A stretch of DNA of 64,000 nt from the NCBI GenBank assembly GCA_000155695.1, contig DS990592.1:3658335-3722334 (forward strand), given 5' to 3'. Numbering within the stretch: the stretch's first letter is position 1; each line of letters opens with the position of its first letter. Under the pieces are notes generated by a model. That model did not search any database. It was not told the origin of the DNA and saw nothing but the letters and a program-made list of their open reading frames with translations. Of this stretch, positions 25,845 to 35,077 are shown piece after piece. A program made the position numbers and the translations under genes. This DNA is from Verrucomicrobiia bacterium DG1235 (GTDB lineage: Bacteria; Verrucomicrobiota; Verrucomicrobiia; Opitutales; Opitutaceae).

Positions 25845-26411
25845 ATGTTCAAAAACGGATCGAAAATCAAGACCGCCAACTTGGAGTCACTACCGGCTCC
25901 CTTGCGCCTGAAGCTGCAAAGCCTCAGGGACGGCGCCCGCAGTCTCGAGGGATTTCTGAAAGTCCTCGCAAACGCCCCGCTCGTCCTGGAAGCCTTTCTC
26001 GTATTCGGTGACGCCTTGGACAAGTGCAGCCTCTCGCCGGAGCTGCAAACCAAGATCTTCCTCGCCGTCGGTGAACTCTCAAGCAGCGCCTACGAAGTCT
26101 CGGCCGCTACGCACAGGGCCAAAGCCCTCGGGATGAGCGAAGAGGAAATCAAGCAGGCTCGCTGCGGCCTGTCCGACTTTCCCCAGCACAGCGCCGTTCT
26201 CCAATTCGCACAGAAGCTGATCCAGCGCCACGGACACCTCAAGCCGGACGAGCTCGACCAGCTCCGCCACCACATCCACGAAGAGCTCGCCATCGTGGAA
26301 ATCGTGGCCGCCGTCGCCCAGGTCCACTTCTCCGCCCTCCTTAACAATTTGGCGGACACTCCGCTGGATCATCCAGCCGCCAAGGAAATCCGCGACCTCC
26401 CCCAAGCCTAA
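25845..26411 (+). CDS. AhpD/CMD-like protein without the Cys pair
   Basis: A 188-residue helical protein resembling the carboxymuconolactone decarboxylase/AhpD fold: LANAPLVLEAFLVFGDALDKCSLSPELQTKIFLAVGEL (broken here as NAPLVLEAFLVFGDAL and LQTKIFLAVGEL), then GMSEEEIKQARCGLS. Where active members carry CxxCxxxH after the conserved helix, this one has Ser and Glu (SSSAYEVSAATH), so peroxidase chemistry is not expected. It is the first of a rightward run of five further small genes facing a sigma-54 activator, and a full-motif paralogue lies two genes on. It may be a structural partner of that one. Confidence 0.75.
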   Translation: MFKNGSKIKTANLESLPAPLRLKLQSLRDGARSLEGFLKVLANAPLVLEAFLVFGDALDKCSLSPELQTKIFLAVGELSSSAYEVSAATHRAKALGMSEEEIKQARCGLSDFPQHSAVLQFAQKLIQRHGHLKPDELDQLRHHIHEELAIVEIVAAVAQVHFSALLNNLADTPLDHPAAKEIRDLPQA

Positions 26412-26448
26412 TCTTTTTCTAAAACGTAACCATAAACCTAATACAAAA

Positions 26449-26901
26449 ATGAAAATCAACTGGATCAACGCTATCGTCGCTGGAATTCTCGGCACGATCC
26501 TCTTCGACATCTCTGGCTTCCTCATGACGGGAAGCTGGTGGGACATCCCCGGACTCATCGGCCAAAAACTCGGCTTCGGACTGCTGGGCGGACTCCCGGT
26601 ACACTACGGCAACGGCATCGCCCTTGCAGTCATCTACGCAGCCCTGCGCCCTTCCCTTTTCGGACCGGAGTGGTTTCGGGCCTTCGCCTACACTACCGCC
26701 CAAACCGTACTCATCGTGTGGTTCTTCATGCTCCCCTTGCTCGGAGCCGGCATTGCTGGCTGGGACCTAAACAAAGCCCTCCCCGTCATCACCCTAGTAC
26801 GCCACTACGCCTACATGGTCCCCCTCGCCCTCATGCTCAATCCGCAGAGCCAGTTCTACTCCCTCTTCGGCAAGCAGCCAAGCGAGCAGCAACCCTGCTA
26901 A
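26449..26901 (+). CDS. Four-helix membrane protein (DUF6789-like)
   Basis: A 150-residue membrane protein starting 'INAIVAGILGTILFDISGF' with further helices at about 42-65, 78-105 and 115-132. The opening N-A-I-x-A-G-x-x-G-T and the LPVHYGNGIALAVIYAAL stretch match small conserved membrane proteins I associate with DUF6789, but the assignment is from memory. No transport or catalytic motif is seen. It sits 37 bases after the AhpD-like gene, in the same run. Confidence 0.6.
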   Translation: MKINWINAIVAGILGTILFDISGFLMTGSWWDIPGLIGQKLGFGLLGGLPVHYGNGIALAVIYAALRPSLFGPEWFRAFAYTTAQTVLIVWFFMLPLLGAGIAGWDLNKALPVITLVRHYAYMVPLALMLNPQSQFYSLFGKQPSEQQPC

Positions 26902-26966
26902 TCAACCCAACAAATCCAAAATTTAAATACACTAAAATCAAACCATCCAACCAACACATCAAAACA

Positions 26967-27518
26967 ATGAATAGAATAAAGCTAATCCAAGCAGAAACAG
27001 CAACAGCCGGCACAGCCGCTCTCTACCAAGCCGTAAAAACCAAGCTCGGACTCGTTCCCAACATGGTCAAAGCCATGGGCAACAGCAGCGTTGCCCTCGA
27101 GGGATACCTCGGTCTGAGCGGTGCCGTATCCAAGGGTTCTTTACGCCCCGCCACTCGCGAAAAAATCGCCCTGCTGCTCGCGGAAGCGAACCAGTGCGAC
27201 TACTGCCTGCGCGCTCACTCCGCCATCAGTGGCTCCCTGAAAATCCCACAGGACGAAATCAGCGACGCGCGACGCGGCGTCACTCCCAACGCCAAGGAAC
27301 AAGCCCTGCTCAATCTCGCTCAAGCCATCCTAGAAACGCAGGGAGCCGTAAGCGAGCAGGACTTCTCCGACGCAAAAAGAGCGGGCGTTAGCGATGAAGA
27401 GATCGCTGAAGTAGCGGCCAACGTAGCCCTCAACATCTACACCAACTACTTCAATCGCCTCGCCCAAACCGAGAACGATTTCCCGGCAGTGGATACAGAC
27501 ACACGCCAGAGCGCCTAG
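26967..27518 (+). CDS. AhpD-like peroxidase-related protein (CMD family) with CxxC
   Basis: A 183-residue carboxymuconolactone decarboxylase-family protein. The AhpD active site is intact: EANQCDYCLRAHSA gives C77-x2-C80-x3-H84. 'LGLVPNMVKAMGNSSVALEGYLGLSGAVSKG' at the front and 'AGVSDEEIAEVAANVALNIYTNYFNRLAQTEND' at the end (each broken here in part) fit the 'uncharacterised peroxidase-related' subgroup. It probably reduces peroxides using its Cys pair. Start: ATG at 26967. The pairing with a Cys-less paralogue in the same transcript is unusual. Confidence 0.85.
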   Translation: MNRIKLIQAETATAGTAALYQAVKTKLGLVPNMVKAMGNSSVALEGYLGLSGAVSKGSLRPATREKIALLLAEANQCDYCLRAHSAISGSLKIPQDEISDARRGVTPNAKEQALLNLAQAILETQGAVSEQDFSDAKRAGVSDEEIAEVAANVALNIYTNYFNRLAQTENDFPAVDTDTRQSA

Positions 27519-27554
27519 TCCATCCGCTACGACTTTAATACCATCAAAACGAAC

Positions 27555-27580
27555 GCGGCAGGGGCACACGCCCCTGTCGC
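27555..27580 (+). other. GC-rich hairpin inside the redox operon
   Basis: GCGGCAGGGGC (27555-27565) and GCCCCTGTCGC (27570-27580) form an 11-bp stem with one G-T pair and an ACAC loop, in the 79-base gap before the next gene. No U-run follows, so it more likely slows polymerase or protects an RNA end than terminates. Confidence 0.55.
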
Positions 27581-27597
27581 GCAAATCCCCAAAGACA

Positions 27598-28173
27598 ATG
27601 GCCCGAAAATTCATGGAAATCGCCCTCACGCCCTCCGTCAAAAGAACGCAGGAGTCGTTCTACGGCAAAGCCCAATCAGTCGCAGACGGCTCGCCAACCG
27701 ATGCCCTCAGCGAGAACGAGCAAGCCTTCATCGAGGCCCGCGATTCCTTCTACATGGCCACCGTCAACGAAGATGGCTGGCCCTACATCCAGCACCGGGG
27801 CGGCCCCGCCGGATTCCTGAAGGTCCTCAGCCCCTCGCAGATCGCTTTCGCCGACTACAAAGGCAACCGCCAATTAATCAGTGCCGGCAACCTCTCACAG
27901 CAAAACCGCGTCTCGCTCTTCCTTATAGACTACCCCTCACGCACTCGCCTGAAAATTCTCGGCACCGCTAGCGTGTATAAACTTTCGGATACACCACCTG
28001 AACTGCTTAGCCGCATCGGCGACCTCGACCGCGCTGAGCGCGTCTTCCTTACAGACGTCATCTCCTTCGACTGGAACTGCCCTCAGTACATCACGCCACG
28101 CTATTCTCACGAAGAAATCGCTCCCCTAATCGAGGGACTCAAAAAACGTATCAAAGAGTTGGAGAACAGCTAA
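27598..28173 (+). CDS. Pyridoxamine 5'-phosphate oxidase-family FMN protein
   Basis: A 191-residue split-barrel flavoprotein-like protein. 'RDSFYMATVNEDGWPYIQHRGGPAGFLKVL' (broken here in part) is the standard opening of the family, followed by FADYKGNRQLISAGNLSQQNRVSLFLID and 'RTRLKILGTASVY'. Members bind FMN or F420 and reduce varied small molecules; true pyridoxamine oxidase activity is unlikely at this length and sequence. Together with the peroxidase-like and hydrolase neighbours it suggests a detoxification set. Substrate unknown. Confidence 0.82.
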   Translation: MARKFMEIALTPSVKRTQESFYGKAQSVADGSPTDALSENEQAFIEARDSFYMATVNEDGWPYIQHRGGPAGFLKVLSPSQIAFADYKGNRQLISAGNLSQQNRVSLFLIDYPSRTRLKILGTASVYKLSDTPPELLSRIGDLDRAERVFLTDVISFDWNCPQYITPRYSHEEIAPLIEGLKKRIKELENS

Positions 28174-28262
28174 TAATTCGAAAAATTAATTATGTATCCA
28201 ATATCTTACTACCTTATCAGAAAAACTAACATCAACCATCAACAACAATAAAATCCATAAAT

Positions 28263-29060
28263 ATGAAAAAGCTATACACGCTCATCGTCCTACTCGCCGG
28301 AGTCGCAACATCGCAAACCGCGCTCGCCCAGCTCCCCAATCCCGGATTGGAAGTTGACCTTTCCGATACCGCTCTGGTCATCACCGATCCACAAAACGAC
28401 TTCCTCAGCCCCGACGGGGTCACCTGGGGCGTCGTCGGCAAAAGCGTAACGGAAAACAACACCGTCGAACACATCGGACAACTCTTCGCCGCCGCAAAAG
28501 ACCGCGGCATGCTGGTCGCCGTTTCGCCTCACTATTACTACCCGCACGACCACGTCTGGGAGCACGAAGGCACTCTCGAAACCTTGATGCACAACATCGG
28601 CATGTTCGACCGCGAAGGCCCCCTGATGACCGATGGTATTGAAGGCTCAGGCGCAGATTGGCTCGAACGCTATAAACCCTACATCGAGGAGCAGAGCACC
28701 ATAGTCACCAGCCCGCACAAAGTCTACGGACCGGAATCAAACGACCTCGTTCTGCAACTACGCAAACGCGGCATCAAGAAAGTGATCCTCGGCGGCATGT
28801 CGGCCAACCTTTGCGCCGAATCCCACATGCGAGAACTCATGGAGCAGGGCTTCGAGGTCGCTGTCGTCCCAGACGCAACCGCAGCCGCCATCGTCGGAGA
28901 TCTCGATGGGTTTCAAGCCGCCTACACAAACTACCGCATGATCGCCAATACCATCTGGTCCACCGAGGAAGCCCTCGAAAAAATCCGCAACGCAACCGGA
29001 GACCCCAAGGTAACGCCTTTCCGTCCAGCCAACGCGACTGCTGCCCACAAAATGCGCTAA
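28263..29060 (+). CDS. Exported isochorismatase-like cysteine hydrolase
   Basis: A 265-residue cysteine hydrolase of the isochorismatase fold with a signal peptide (about 1-22), which is uncommon for this family. The catalytic triad is visible: D42 in [11 protein letters not shown]153 in TSPHKVYG and C184 in '[23 protein letters not shown]' (shortened). It probably hydrolyses an amide or similar bond in the periplasm. It is the fifth gene of the run begun at 25845. Confidence 0.85.
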   Translation: MKKLYTLIVLLAGVATSQTALAQLPNPGLEVDLSDTALVITDPQNDFLSPDGVTWGVVGKSVTENNTVEHIGQLFAAAKDRGMLVAVSPHYYYPHDHVWEHEGTLETLMHNIGMFDREGPLMTDGIEGSGADWLERYKPYIEEQSTIVTSPHKVYGPESNDLVLQLRKRGIKKVILGGMSANLCAESHMRELMEQGFEVAVVPDATAAAIVGDLDGFQAAYTNYRMIANTIWSTEEALEKIRNATGDPKVTPFRPANATAAHKMR

Positions 29061-29106
29061 GCCTTTTCTAGGCTGCACTCGTACTAAATATTCAATTACA
29101 AATCCC

Positions 29107-29541
29107 ATGCACAACGAAACCGTGTCTCGCCCGCCCTTGCCGCCCTTCACGCGAGAAAGTGCCATCGCGAAAGTCCAAGCCGCCGAAGACGCCTGGAATA
29201 CCCGCGACCCAGAAAAGGTCTCCCTCGCCTACACGCCAGATACTCGCTGGCGAAACCGTTCCGATTTCCTGAACGGCCGCGATGAGGTCCGCGCCTTCCT
29301 CACCCACAAGTGGGAACGCGAGCTCGACTACCGACTCAAGAAGACGCTCTGGAGCTTCACCGGCAACCACATCTCCGTGAAGTTCGAATACGAATACCAC
29401 AACGAAGCTGGCCAATGGTTTCGAGCCTACGGAAACGAGCAATGGGAATTCGCCGAGAACGGCCTTATGAAAGTCCGCGAAGCCAGCATCAACGACCTCG
29501 AAATCCGAGAGTCCGAACGAAAGCTCCGCTGGGAACGCTAG
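29107..29541 (+). CDS. SnoaL/NTF2-like protein (DUF1348)
   Basis: A 144-residue alpha+beta-barrel protein: [32 protein letters not shown] (broken here as [15 protein letters not shown] and [12 protein letters not shown]), then [30 protein letters not shown] and '[13 protein letters not shown]'. These match DUF1348, often found near stress and redox genes but without known activity. It is the last gene of the run and is followed directly by a terminator. Confidence 0.85.
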   Translation: MHNETVSRPPLPPFTRESAIAKVQAAEDAWNTRDPEKVSLAYTPDTRWRNRSDFLNGRDEVRAFLTHKWERELDYRLKKTLWSFTGNHISVKFEYEYHNEAGQWFRAYGNEQWEFAENGLMKVREASINDLEIRESERKLRWER

Positions 29542-29550
29542 CGCAAGCAC

Positions 29551-29588
29551 AAGCCGCGTGCCGCCCACGCATCGGGACGCGGCTTTTT
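29551..29588 (+). terminator. Rho-independent terminator ending the redox operon
   Basis: AAGCCGCGT (29551-29559) pairs with ACGCGGCTT (29577-29585) and ends in TTTTT. It lies 10 bases after the DUF1348 stop and separates the run 25845-29541 from the FAD oxidoreductase gene. Confidence 0.88.
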
Positions 29589-29665
29589 ACCATCAGCTTC
29601 GTACCCATATTCTAAATACGCCCCTTCAACCAACCAATACACCCATCCGCTAACCCAACTCTCCT

Positions 29666-31009
29666 ATGAAAACATTCACCTTCGACACCGTCATCATCGG
29701 ATCAGGCACCTCCGCCTACTACGCAGCCCGCGGCCTGCAAGCGGGCGGGCAAAACGTAGCTGTCGTAGACCGGCAAGCATTCGGAGGCACCTGCGCCCTG
29801 CGGGGTTGCCAACCCAAAAAGTACCTCGTCGCCAACGCCGAAGCAGTCGCCAACGCCCGCCACCTCGTCGGAAAAGGCATCGTCGCCTCCCCGGAAACCG
29901 ACTGGCCTGCTCTGCAAGCCCTCAAGAACGAATTCCTCGACGGCATACCTGAAAGCTCCTTCAACGGATACCGCGAAGTAGGCATCACCCCCATTCGCGG
30001 AGCTGCTCACTTGCTCGACGCCCACACCGTCCAAGTCGACGACTCGACCCTCAAGACCAAGCACATCATCATCGCCACCGGCTCGTCTCCCCGCCCGCTC
30101 GACATCCCCGGAGCTGCCCTCGCAGGAAACAGCGACACCTTCCTCGAGCTCCCCGCCCTACCGCAACGCATCGTCTTTATCGGCGGCGGCTACATCTCCT
30201 TCGAGTTCGCCACCGTAGCCGCCCAAGCCGGCAGCGAGGTCACCATTCTGCACCGCAGCTCGCAACCGCTCAAAGCATTCGATCCCGAAGCCGTCGCCAC
30301 CCTTCTGCAAGCAACCGCCGCCAGCGGAATCCGCTTCCTACCCGAACAAAGCCCCGCCTCCATCGAGCGCAGCACCAACGGACTTCGGATCATCTCCACC
30401 TCCGGAACCGTCATCGAAGCGGACTGCGTCATCAACGCGAGCGGCCGAACTCCCAACCTCAACCTCCTCGACCGAGCCAGCATCTCCCTTCAAACCTCCG
30501 CTCTCGGCATCGCCGTCAACCGTTACCTGCAAAGCCCCTCTCATCCGAACATCTACGCCATCGGAGACGTAGCCGACACCGGCTACCAACTCGCCACCGT
30601 AGCCGACCAAGCGGGTATTGTAGTTGCGGAAAACATACTGCGCGGCAACCAAAGCCCACTCGAGCTCGACGCCGTGGCCAGCGCCGTATTCACGATCCCA
30701 AACCTCACGCGCGTCGGACTCTCCGAAGCCGAAGCCCGCGCCCAAGGAAAAGATTTCCGCATCCGCAAAGGCAGCACCAAAAACTGGCCCTCCTCCCTGC
30801 GCATCGGCGAAACCCATTCCTTCTACAAAATCCTCATCGAAAACGGTACCGACCGAATCCTAGGCGCCCAACTGCTGCGTCACCAAGCCGCCGAAGTCAT
30901 CAACCTCTTCGCCCTCGCGATCAAAAAGAACCTTACCGTGGGCGACCTGAAATCAGTTCTCTGGGCTTACCCGACCTACGGCTCCGACCTCAAAAACATG
31001 ATCGCCTAA
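29666..31009 (+). CDS. Pyridine nucleotide-disulfide oxidoreductase, altered C-terminal motif
   Basis: A 447-residue class I flavoprotein like glutathione or mercuric reductase. FAD-binding 'TVIIGSGTSAYYAARGL', redox pair C43-x4-C48 in GGTCALRGCQPKK, NAD(P) motif 'RIVFIGGGYISFEFA', FAD motif 'NIYAIGDVAD', and a dimerisation domain. The C-terminal HPTxxE signature, whose His is the usual acid-base residue, reads Y-P-T-Y-G-S-D here, so standard disulfide-substrate reduction is doubtful. A 44-codon open frame starts 8 bases after the stop. Follows the stress-type operon but has its own leader. Confidence 0.85.
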   Translation: MKTFTFDTVIIGSGTSAYYAARGLQAGGQNVAVVDRQAFGGTCALRGCQPKKYLVANAEAVANARHLVGKGIVASPETDWPALQALKNEFLDGIPESSFNGYREVGITPIRGAAHLLDAHTVQVDDSTLKTKHIIIATGSSPRPLDIPGAALAGNSDTFLELPALPQRIVFIGGGYISFEFATVAAQAGSEVTILHRSSQPLKAFDPEAVATLLQATAASGIRFLPEQSPASIERSTNGLRIISTSGTVIEADCVINASGRTPNLNLLDRASISLQTSALGIAVNRYLQSPSHPNIYAIGDVADTGYQLATVADQAGIVVAENILRGNQSPLELDAVASAVFTIPNLTRVGLSEAEARAQGKDFRIRKGSTKNWPSSLRIGETHSFYKILIENGTDRILGAQLLRHQAAEVINLFALAIKKNLTVGDLKSVLWAYPTYGSDLKNMIA

Positions 31010-31016
31010 ACCCGCC

Positions 31017-31151
31017 ATGAAAGCCAGAGCTCCATCCAAATCCCGGCTTCTCCAGCTCGCGCGACGCGTCCTCCGCTATCTCGTCAAAGTCCTCGACCAA
31101 AGAGCCCGCTGCCGCCATTGCCCGCCTTTCGATGACCCCTTCCAAAAATGA
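31017..31151 (+). CDS. Possible 44-residue basic protein with CxxC
   Basis: A small open frame beginning 8 bases after the oxidoreductase stop: an Arg/Lys-rich N-terminal part (MKARAPSKSRLLQLARRVL), then YLVKVLDQRARCRHCPPF with a Cys-x2-Cys pair, ending at TGA. The tight spacing and the Cys pair next to a disulfide-type reductase make a real small protein plausible. There is no recognised family and no strong ribosome site, so it may be chance. Confidence 0.35.
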   Translation: MKARAPSKSRLLQLARRVLRYLVKVLDQRARCRHCPPFDDPFQK

Positions 31152-31288
31152 TCAAATAAGCGCTCTTCTCATTTTAAAAAACGCCGACAAAAATCAATCC
31201 GCACGCGCCCCCCGCTCACGTTTGACTTCGCGCTTCGAATTTCATCGAATTGCGCCTTTCAGTCCCCTTTCCCCTAGCCCCCGATTCC

Positions 31289-34200
31289 GTGAGTTTCTCC
31301 CCCGCCGCACAACTCTCCCTCGCCCTCCGAAAATTCGCGAACATCGCCCGCGCCTTTGCCTTCCTCGCCCTGCTCCACGCCGCGTCACAGGCTCAGGAGC
31401 AACCCGCTACCATCACCTCCCTCGCCGCCCTGCAAGAGGTTGCAGAAGATTCGCCCGCCACCCACTCATTCGACCTGGAAGCCACCGTCTGGTACGTGAA
31501 TCCGTCCACCGGCGGTCTCATTTTGCACGACGAAACGAGCAGCGCGGAAGTCGAGCTCGACTCCTCCGGCTACCCTTTCCAGCCGGGCGATCGAATCGCC
31601 ATCGCTGGCAACGGCTCTCTTCTCGATCTTGGAGACCGCTACCAGCTGACCCGCATCCCCTTCGTCGACAACGACGGACTGCACGGCGAAGAGGAACAAA
31701 GCGGCAGCATTCACCTCACTGCCGGCCGCCATCCCCTTCGCGTAGAATGGTTCAACGCCATCGGCGAGCCAGGCCTCCACCTCGACTACCAAGGCCCCGG
31801 TATCGAGCCGGACCCCGTCCCCAATTCCGTTCTCTTCCGACAAGCGGCTACTCTCGATCCTTCTGGAGAACCAAAGTGGCAGCCTGGTCTCGACTTCCGC
31901 ACCTACCACGAGCGCTGGTGGAGCCTCCCGCCCAGCACTCGCATCGCCCAACCCGTCCTCACCGGCCACACCGAAAATTTCGACGTCACCGTAACTCCAC
32001 GCCGCGAGTTCGTCGCCATCGAATACACCGGCTATATAGAAATCGCCGAGCCCGGCGAGTACACCTTCTTCCTGCGTTCCGACGACGGCAGCCGTCTCTA
32101 CATCGGCGAGCCGTCCCTGCAAATCTCCAGCCCAGGCTGGAAACCACTCCCCGAAGCCCGCCTCCTCTACCCCGGCCAAGTTCTTGTCGCCGAACAAGAC
32201 TACCTCTGGGCCCGCCTCGAAGGACAAGTCACCCACGCCAGCCGCATCGGAAGCCTCAGCTACCTCACCGTGCAATCCGGAGCCGGCAGCATGCGAGTCG
32301 AAATCGCCGACGCCACCGGCCTCCCCTGGGCGAACATGCTACACACGAGAATCCGCATGACGGGCGTCGCCCGCCGCAGTCGCTCCCTCGACGGCATCCC
32401 CACCGCAGCCACTCTCTTCGCTCAAAACAGCGCCCAAATCGAAATCCTCCAGGGCGTCCCGCAAAGCAAGCCACAGCCACCTGCCCAACTTGCCGTCACT
32501 CCCATCCAGCAAATAGAACGCTTCGCCCCATCCCTACTCGACGGACAACACACCGCCCGCGTGCAAGGCGTAGTGATAAACTCGATACCCGGCGGCTACG
32601 CCATCGTCATTCAAGACGCCGAACGCGCCATGTTCATCGATCTCAACCGGCTCCGCCCCGAACCCTTTCAATTGGGCGACCTTCTCGATATCACAGGCCT
32701 CGTCCAGCCGGGAGAATTCTCACCCTTTATCGACGCCACCGAACTTACCCGACTCGGCTCCGGCATCCTGCCCGCTCCAGTCGAAGCCACCCGCGACGAA
32801 CTCATAAACGGCAGCCTACACAGTCAATACGTCGAGATCGACGGCTACGTCCTCGCCGTCGACGAACGCACCGTCACCCTCCGCACTCGGGCAGGCGTGC
32901 TCAACATCGACCTCGAAACCGAGACTTCCACAGATTGGCTCAACTCCATCCTGCGCCTGCGCGGTTGCTTGCGATCCTTCTGGGATCCGGAAAGCCGCGA
33001 AGTCGAAGTCGGAAAGATCGAGCTCAACTCCGCCGAGATCGCCATCGTACGCCCTGCTCCAAACGATCTTTTCGATGTATCCAAAAAACGGGTATCCGAG
33101 CTCCTCAAGTTCGATCCGAACGCAAGCGTTTTCCAAAGAGTGGGCCTTACCGGTCAGATCCTGCAAACCGCTGGCGACAGGCTCTACCTCATCGATCAAG
33201 AGCAAGGAGTTCGCGTCACCCTCGCCACGCCACTCGAGCTCCAACGAGGCGATTTCGTCGAAGTCGCGGGCTTCCCAGAGTTCACTGGACCGTCACCCCA
33301 CTTCGCCCACGCCATCGCCCGAAAAGTCGGGCACGAGCCACTGCCTCCCGCCCATCTGCTACCCGCCGACGCGCTCCTCTCAGACGACTACGATTCCACC
33401 CTCGTCTCCGTCGACGGAGATCTCATCGGCATCGGCTTCCAAAGCGGACATCGCACCCTCCAGCTCCGAGCCGGGGCAAATGTTTTCTCTGCATCAATCG
33501 CCAATTCCGGAGAACAAATCGCCAACTACGAACCGGGCAGCCAACTTCGACTCACCGGCGTCTACGCTGGCCTGGGCGGAAACCGTAGCCTCGGCCAACC
33601 GATCGAAGCGTTCGAAATCCTGCTCGCCTCCCCTTCCGACGTGCAAGTCCTAGTCACTCCGCCTTGGTGGACCATGCCTCGCCTGCTCACCCTTATGGGA
33701 GCTCTTTCCATCATCCTCCTCATCGCCCTGCTTTGGATCAAAGCCCTGGAACGCCAAGTCGCCGCCCGCACCGCCGAACTGAGAGAAGTCCTCCAAGAAC
33801 GCCACCGCGTCCAACAGGAAGAGGCCCTCGCTCGCGAACGCTCCCGCATGGCTCACGACCTGCACGACGAGCTGGGCGCCGGACTCACCGAAGTCGGCCT
33901 ACTCGGCACGCTTGCCGCCACTCACTCGCTTCCGATTGATAAACGAGACAGCCACCTATCCCGCCTTTCCGACAAGGTGCGCGGACTCGTCATGGCCCTC
34001 GACGAAATCGTCTGGGCAGTCAATCCCAAGTACGACTCCGTCTCCTCTTTCGTCGACTACTTCACCTCCTATGCCCAACAATTCCTAGAGTTGGCCAACG
34101 TACGCTGCCGCTTCGATGTCGCCGACGAGCTTCCGGTCCAGCCTCTCACGTCACGCGTGCGCCACAGTCTCTTCCTTGCCTTCAAAGAAACGCTGACAAA

Positions 34201-34435
34201 CGTCGCCCGCCACGCCGACGCTTCCGAAGTCATCGTACGTATTTATCCAAAGGATACACAACTCGTTTTGTCCGTATCCGACAACGGTTGCGGACTCCAA
34301 GGCAAACAAGCAAAACCCTCAATGAACGGACTCGACAACATCCGTGATCGACTCTCCGAAATGGGCGGGCATTGTACCATGGAAAGCGACGAGCAAACCG
34401 GCACCACTGTCACTTTGAAACTACCTCTCAAATGA
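31289..34435 (+). CDS. Large sensor histidine kinase with a periplasmic beta-rich sensor
   Basis: A protein of about 1048 residues. A signal peptide (to about 36) leads into a long exported region with a PA14-like segment (YTGYIEIAEPGEYTFFLRSDDGSRLYIG, about 250-277, broken as EPGEYTFFLRSDDGSRLY) and several OB-like beta segments. A membrane helix at about 795-817 is followed by a coiled linker, a HisKA_3 box MAHDLHDELGAGLTEVG with the phospho-His near 857, and an HATPase domain (ETLTNVARHADAS, VSDNGCGL). PA14 segments often bind glycans. The start is uncertain: GTG 31289 or TTG 31250. The stop overlaps the regulator's ATG, and the pair abuts the glycan locus. Confidence 0.85.
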   Translation: MSFSPAAQLSLALRKFANIARAFAFLALLHAASQAQEQPATITSLAALQEVAEDSPATHSFDLEATVWYVNPSTGGLILHDETSSAEVELDSSGYPFQPGDRIAIAGNGSLLDLGDRYQLTRIPFVDNDGLHGEEEQSGSIHLTAGRHPLRVEWFNAIGEPGLHLDYQGPGIEPDPVPNSVLFRQAATLDPSGEPKWQPGLDFRTYHERWWSLPPSTRIAQPVLTGHTENFDVTVTPRREFVAIEYTGYIEIAEPGEYTFFLRSDDGSRLYIGEPSLQISSPGWKPLPEARLLYPGQVLVAEQDYLWARLEGQVTHASRIGSLSYLTVQSGAGSMRVEIADATGLPWANMLHTRIRMTGVARRSRSLDGIPTAATLFAQNSAQIEILQGVPQSKPQPPAQLAVTPIQQIERFAPSLLDGQHTARVQGVVINSIPGGYAIVIQDAERAMFIDLNRLRPEPFQLGDLLDITGLVQPGEFSPFIDATELTRLGSGILPAPVEATRDELINGSLHSQYVEIDGYVLAVDERTVTLRTRAGVLNIDLETETSTDWLNSILRLRGCLRSFWDPESREVEVGKIELNSAEIAIVRPAPNDLFDVSKKRVSELLKFDPNASVFQRVGLTGQILQTAGDRLYLIDQEQGVRVTLATPLELQRGDFVEVAGFPEFTGPSPHFAHAIARKVGHEPLPPAHLLPADALLSDDYDSTLVSVDGDLIGIGFQSGHRTLQLRAGANVFSASIANSGEQIANYEPGSQLRLTGVYAGLGGNRSLGQPIEAFEILLASPSDVQVLVTPPWWTMPRLLTLMGALSIILLIALLWIKALERQVAARTAELREVLQERHRVQQEEALARERSRMAHDLHDELGAGLTEVGLLGTLAATHSLPIDKRDSHLSRLSDKVRGLVMALDEIVWAVNPKYDSVSSFVDYFTSYAQQFLELANVRCRFDVADELPVQPLTSRVRHSLFLAFKETLTNVARHADASEVIVRIYPKDTQLVLSVSDNGCGLQGKQAKPSMNGLDNIRDRLSEMGGHCTMESDEQTGTTVTLKLPLK

Positions 34436-35073
34436 GCGAAGCATCCATAAAGATAGCCATCGTCGAAGACCAAGACACGACACGCGAATCCCTCGAGGCC
34501 ATAATCAACCTCGAGCACTCCATGGAGTGTATTCTCACCTGCTCCTCCGGTGAAGAGGCTCTGAGCAAACTGCCCAAAGCCCGTCCCGACGTTGTGCTGA
34601 TGGACATCATGATGCCCTACATGACCGGCATCGAATGCGCCTCAAAACTCAAGGACCTGATGCCCGAGATCGAGATCGTCATGATCACCGTCTACCAAGA
34701 CCCGGACCTCATTTACAGCGCCCTCCGCGCCGGAGCCTGCGGCTACCTCCTCAAACGCTCCACGCCCGAACAAGTCACCACCGCCATCCGCGACGCCAAA
34801 CGAGGCGGCATGCCCATGTCAGTCGAAGTCGCCCGCCGCGTCATCTCCTACTTTCGTCAAGAAGCCCAAGTCTCCAGCGACGTAGACAGCCTCTCAAATC
34901 GCGAACGCGAAGTACTCGAATTCGTAGCCCAAGGTTTCACCAACAAAGAGATCGCCGCCAAACTCTCCGTCACTCCCGAAACCGTCCACTGGCACCTCAA
35001 AAACTGCTACAAGAAACTCCACGTGCGCACCCGCACCGAAGCCGCCATGAAGCTCCGCCAAAGCTCGCACTGA
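34432..35073 (+). CDS. NarL/LuxR-type response regulator
   Basis: A 213-residue two-domain regulator. The receiver holds the acidic pair in AIVEDQDTTRES, the phospho-acceptor Asp in PDVVLMDIMMPYMTG, and Lys in 'ACGYLLKRSTPEQV'. The C-terminal HTH is of the LuxR type: 'LSNREREVLEFVAQGFTNKEIAAKL' (shortened) then 'SVTPETVHWHLKNCYKKLHV'. ATG 34432 overlaps the kinase stop (ATGA), so the pair is translated together. Its stop is 4 bases from the end of the convergent GH71/99-like gene. The adjacent glycan locus is the obvious target, by position only. Confidence 0.92.
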   Translation: MSEASIKIAIVEDQDTTRESLEAIINLEHSMECILTCSSGEEALSKLPKARPDVVLMDIMMPYMTGIECASKLKDLMPEIEIVMITVYQDPDLIYSALRAGACGYLLKRSTPEQVTTAIRDAKRGGMPMSVEVARRVISYFRQEAQVSSDVDSLSNREREVLEFVAQGFTNKEIAAKLSVTPETVHWHLKNCYKKLHVRTRTEAAMKLRQSSH

Positions 35074-35077
35074 AACG

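Noticed and set aside
31132-33588. 818-codon open frame overlapping the sensor kinase gene
   Set aside because: Arg/Pro/His-rich shadow translation in another frame; no domain, while the kinase frame has clear domains.
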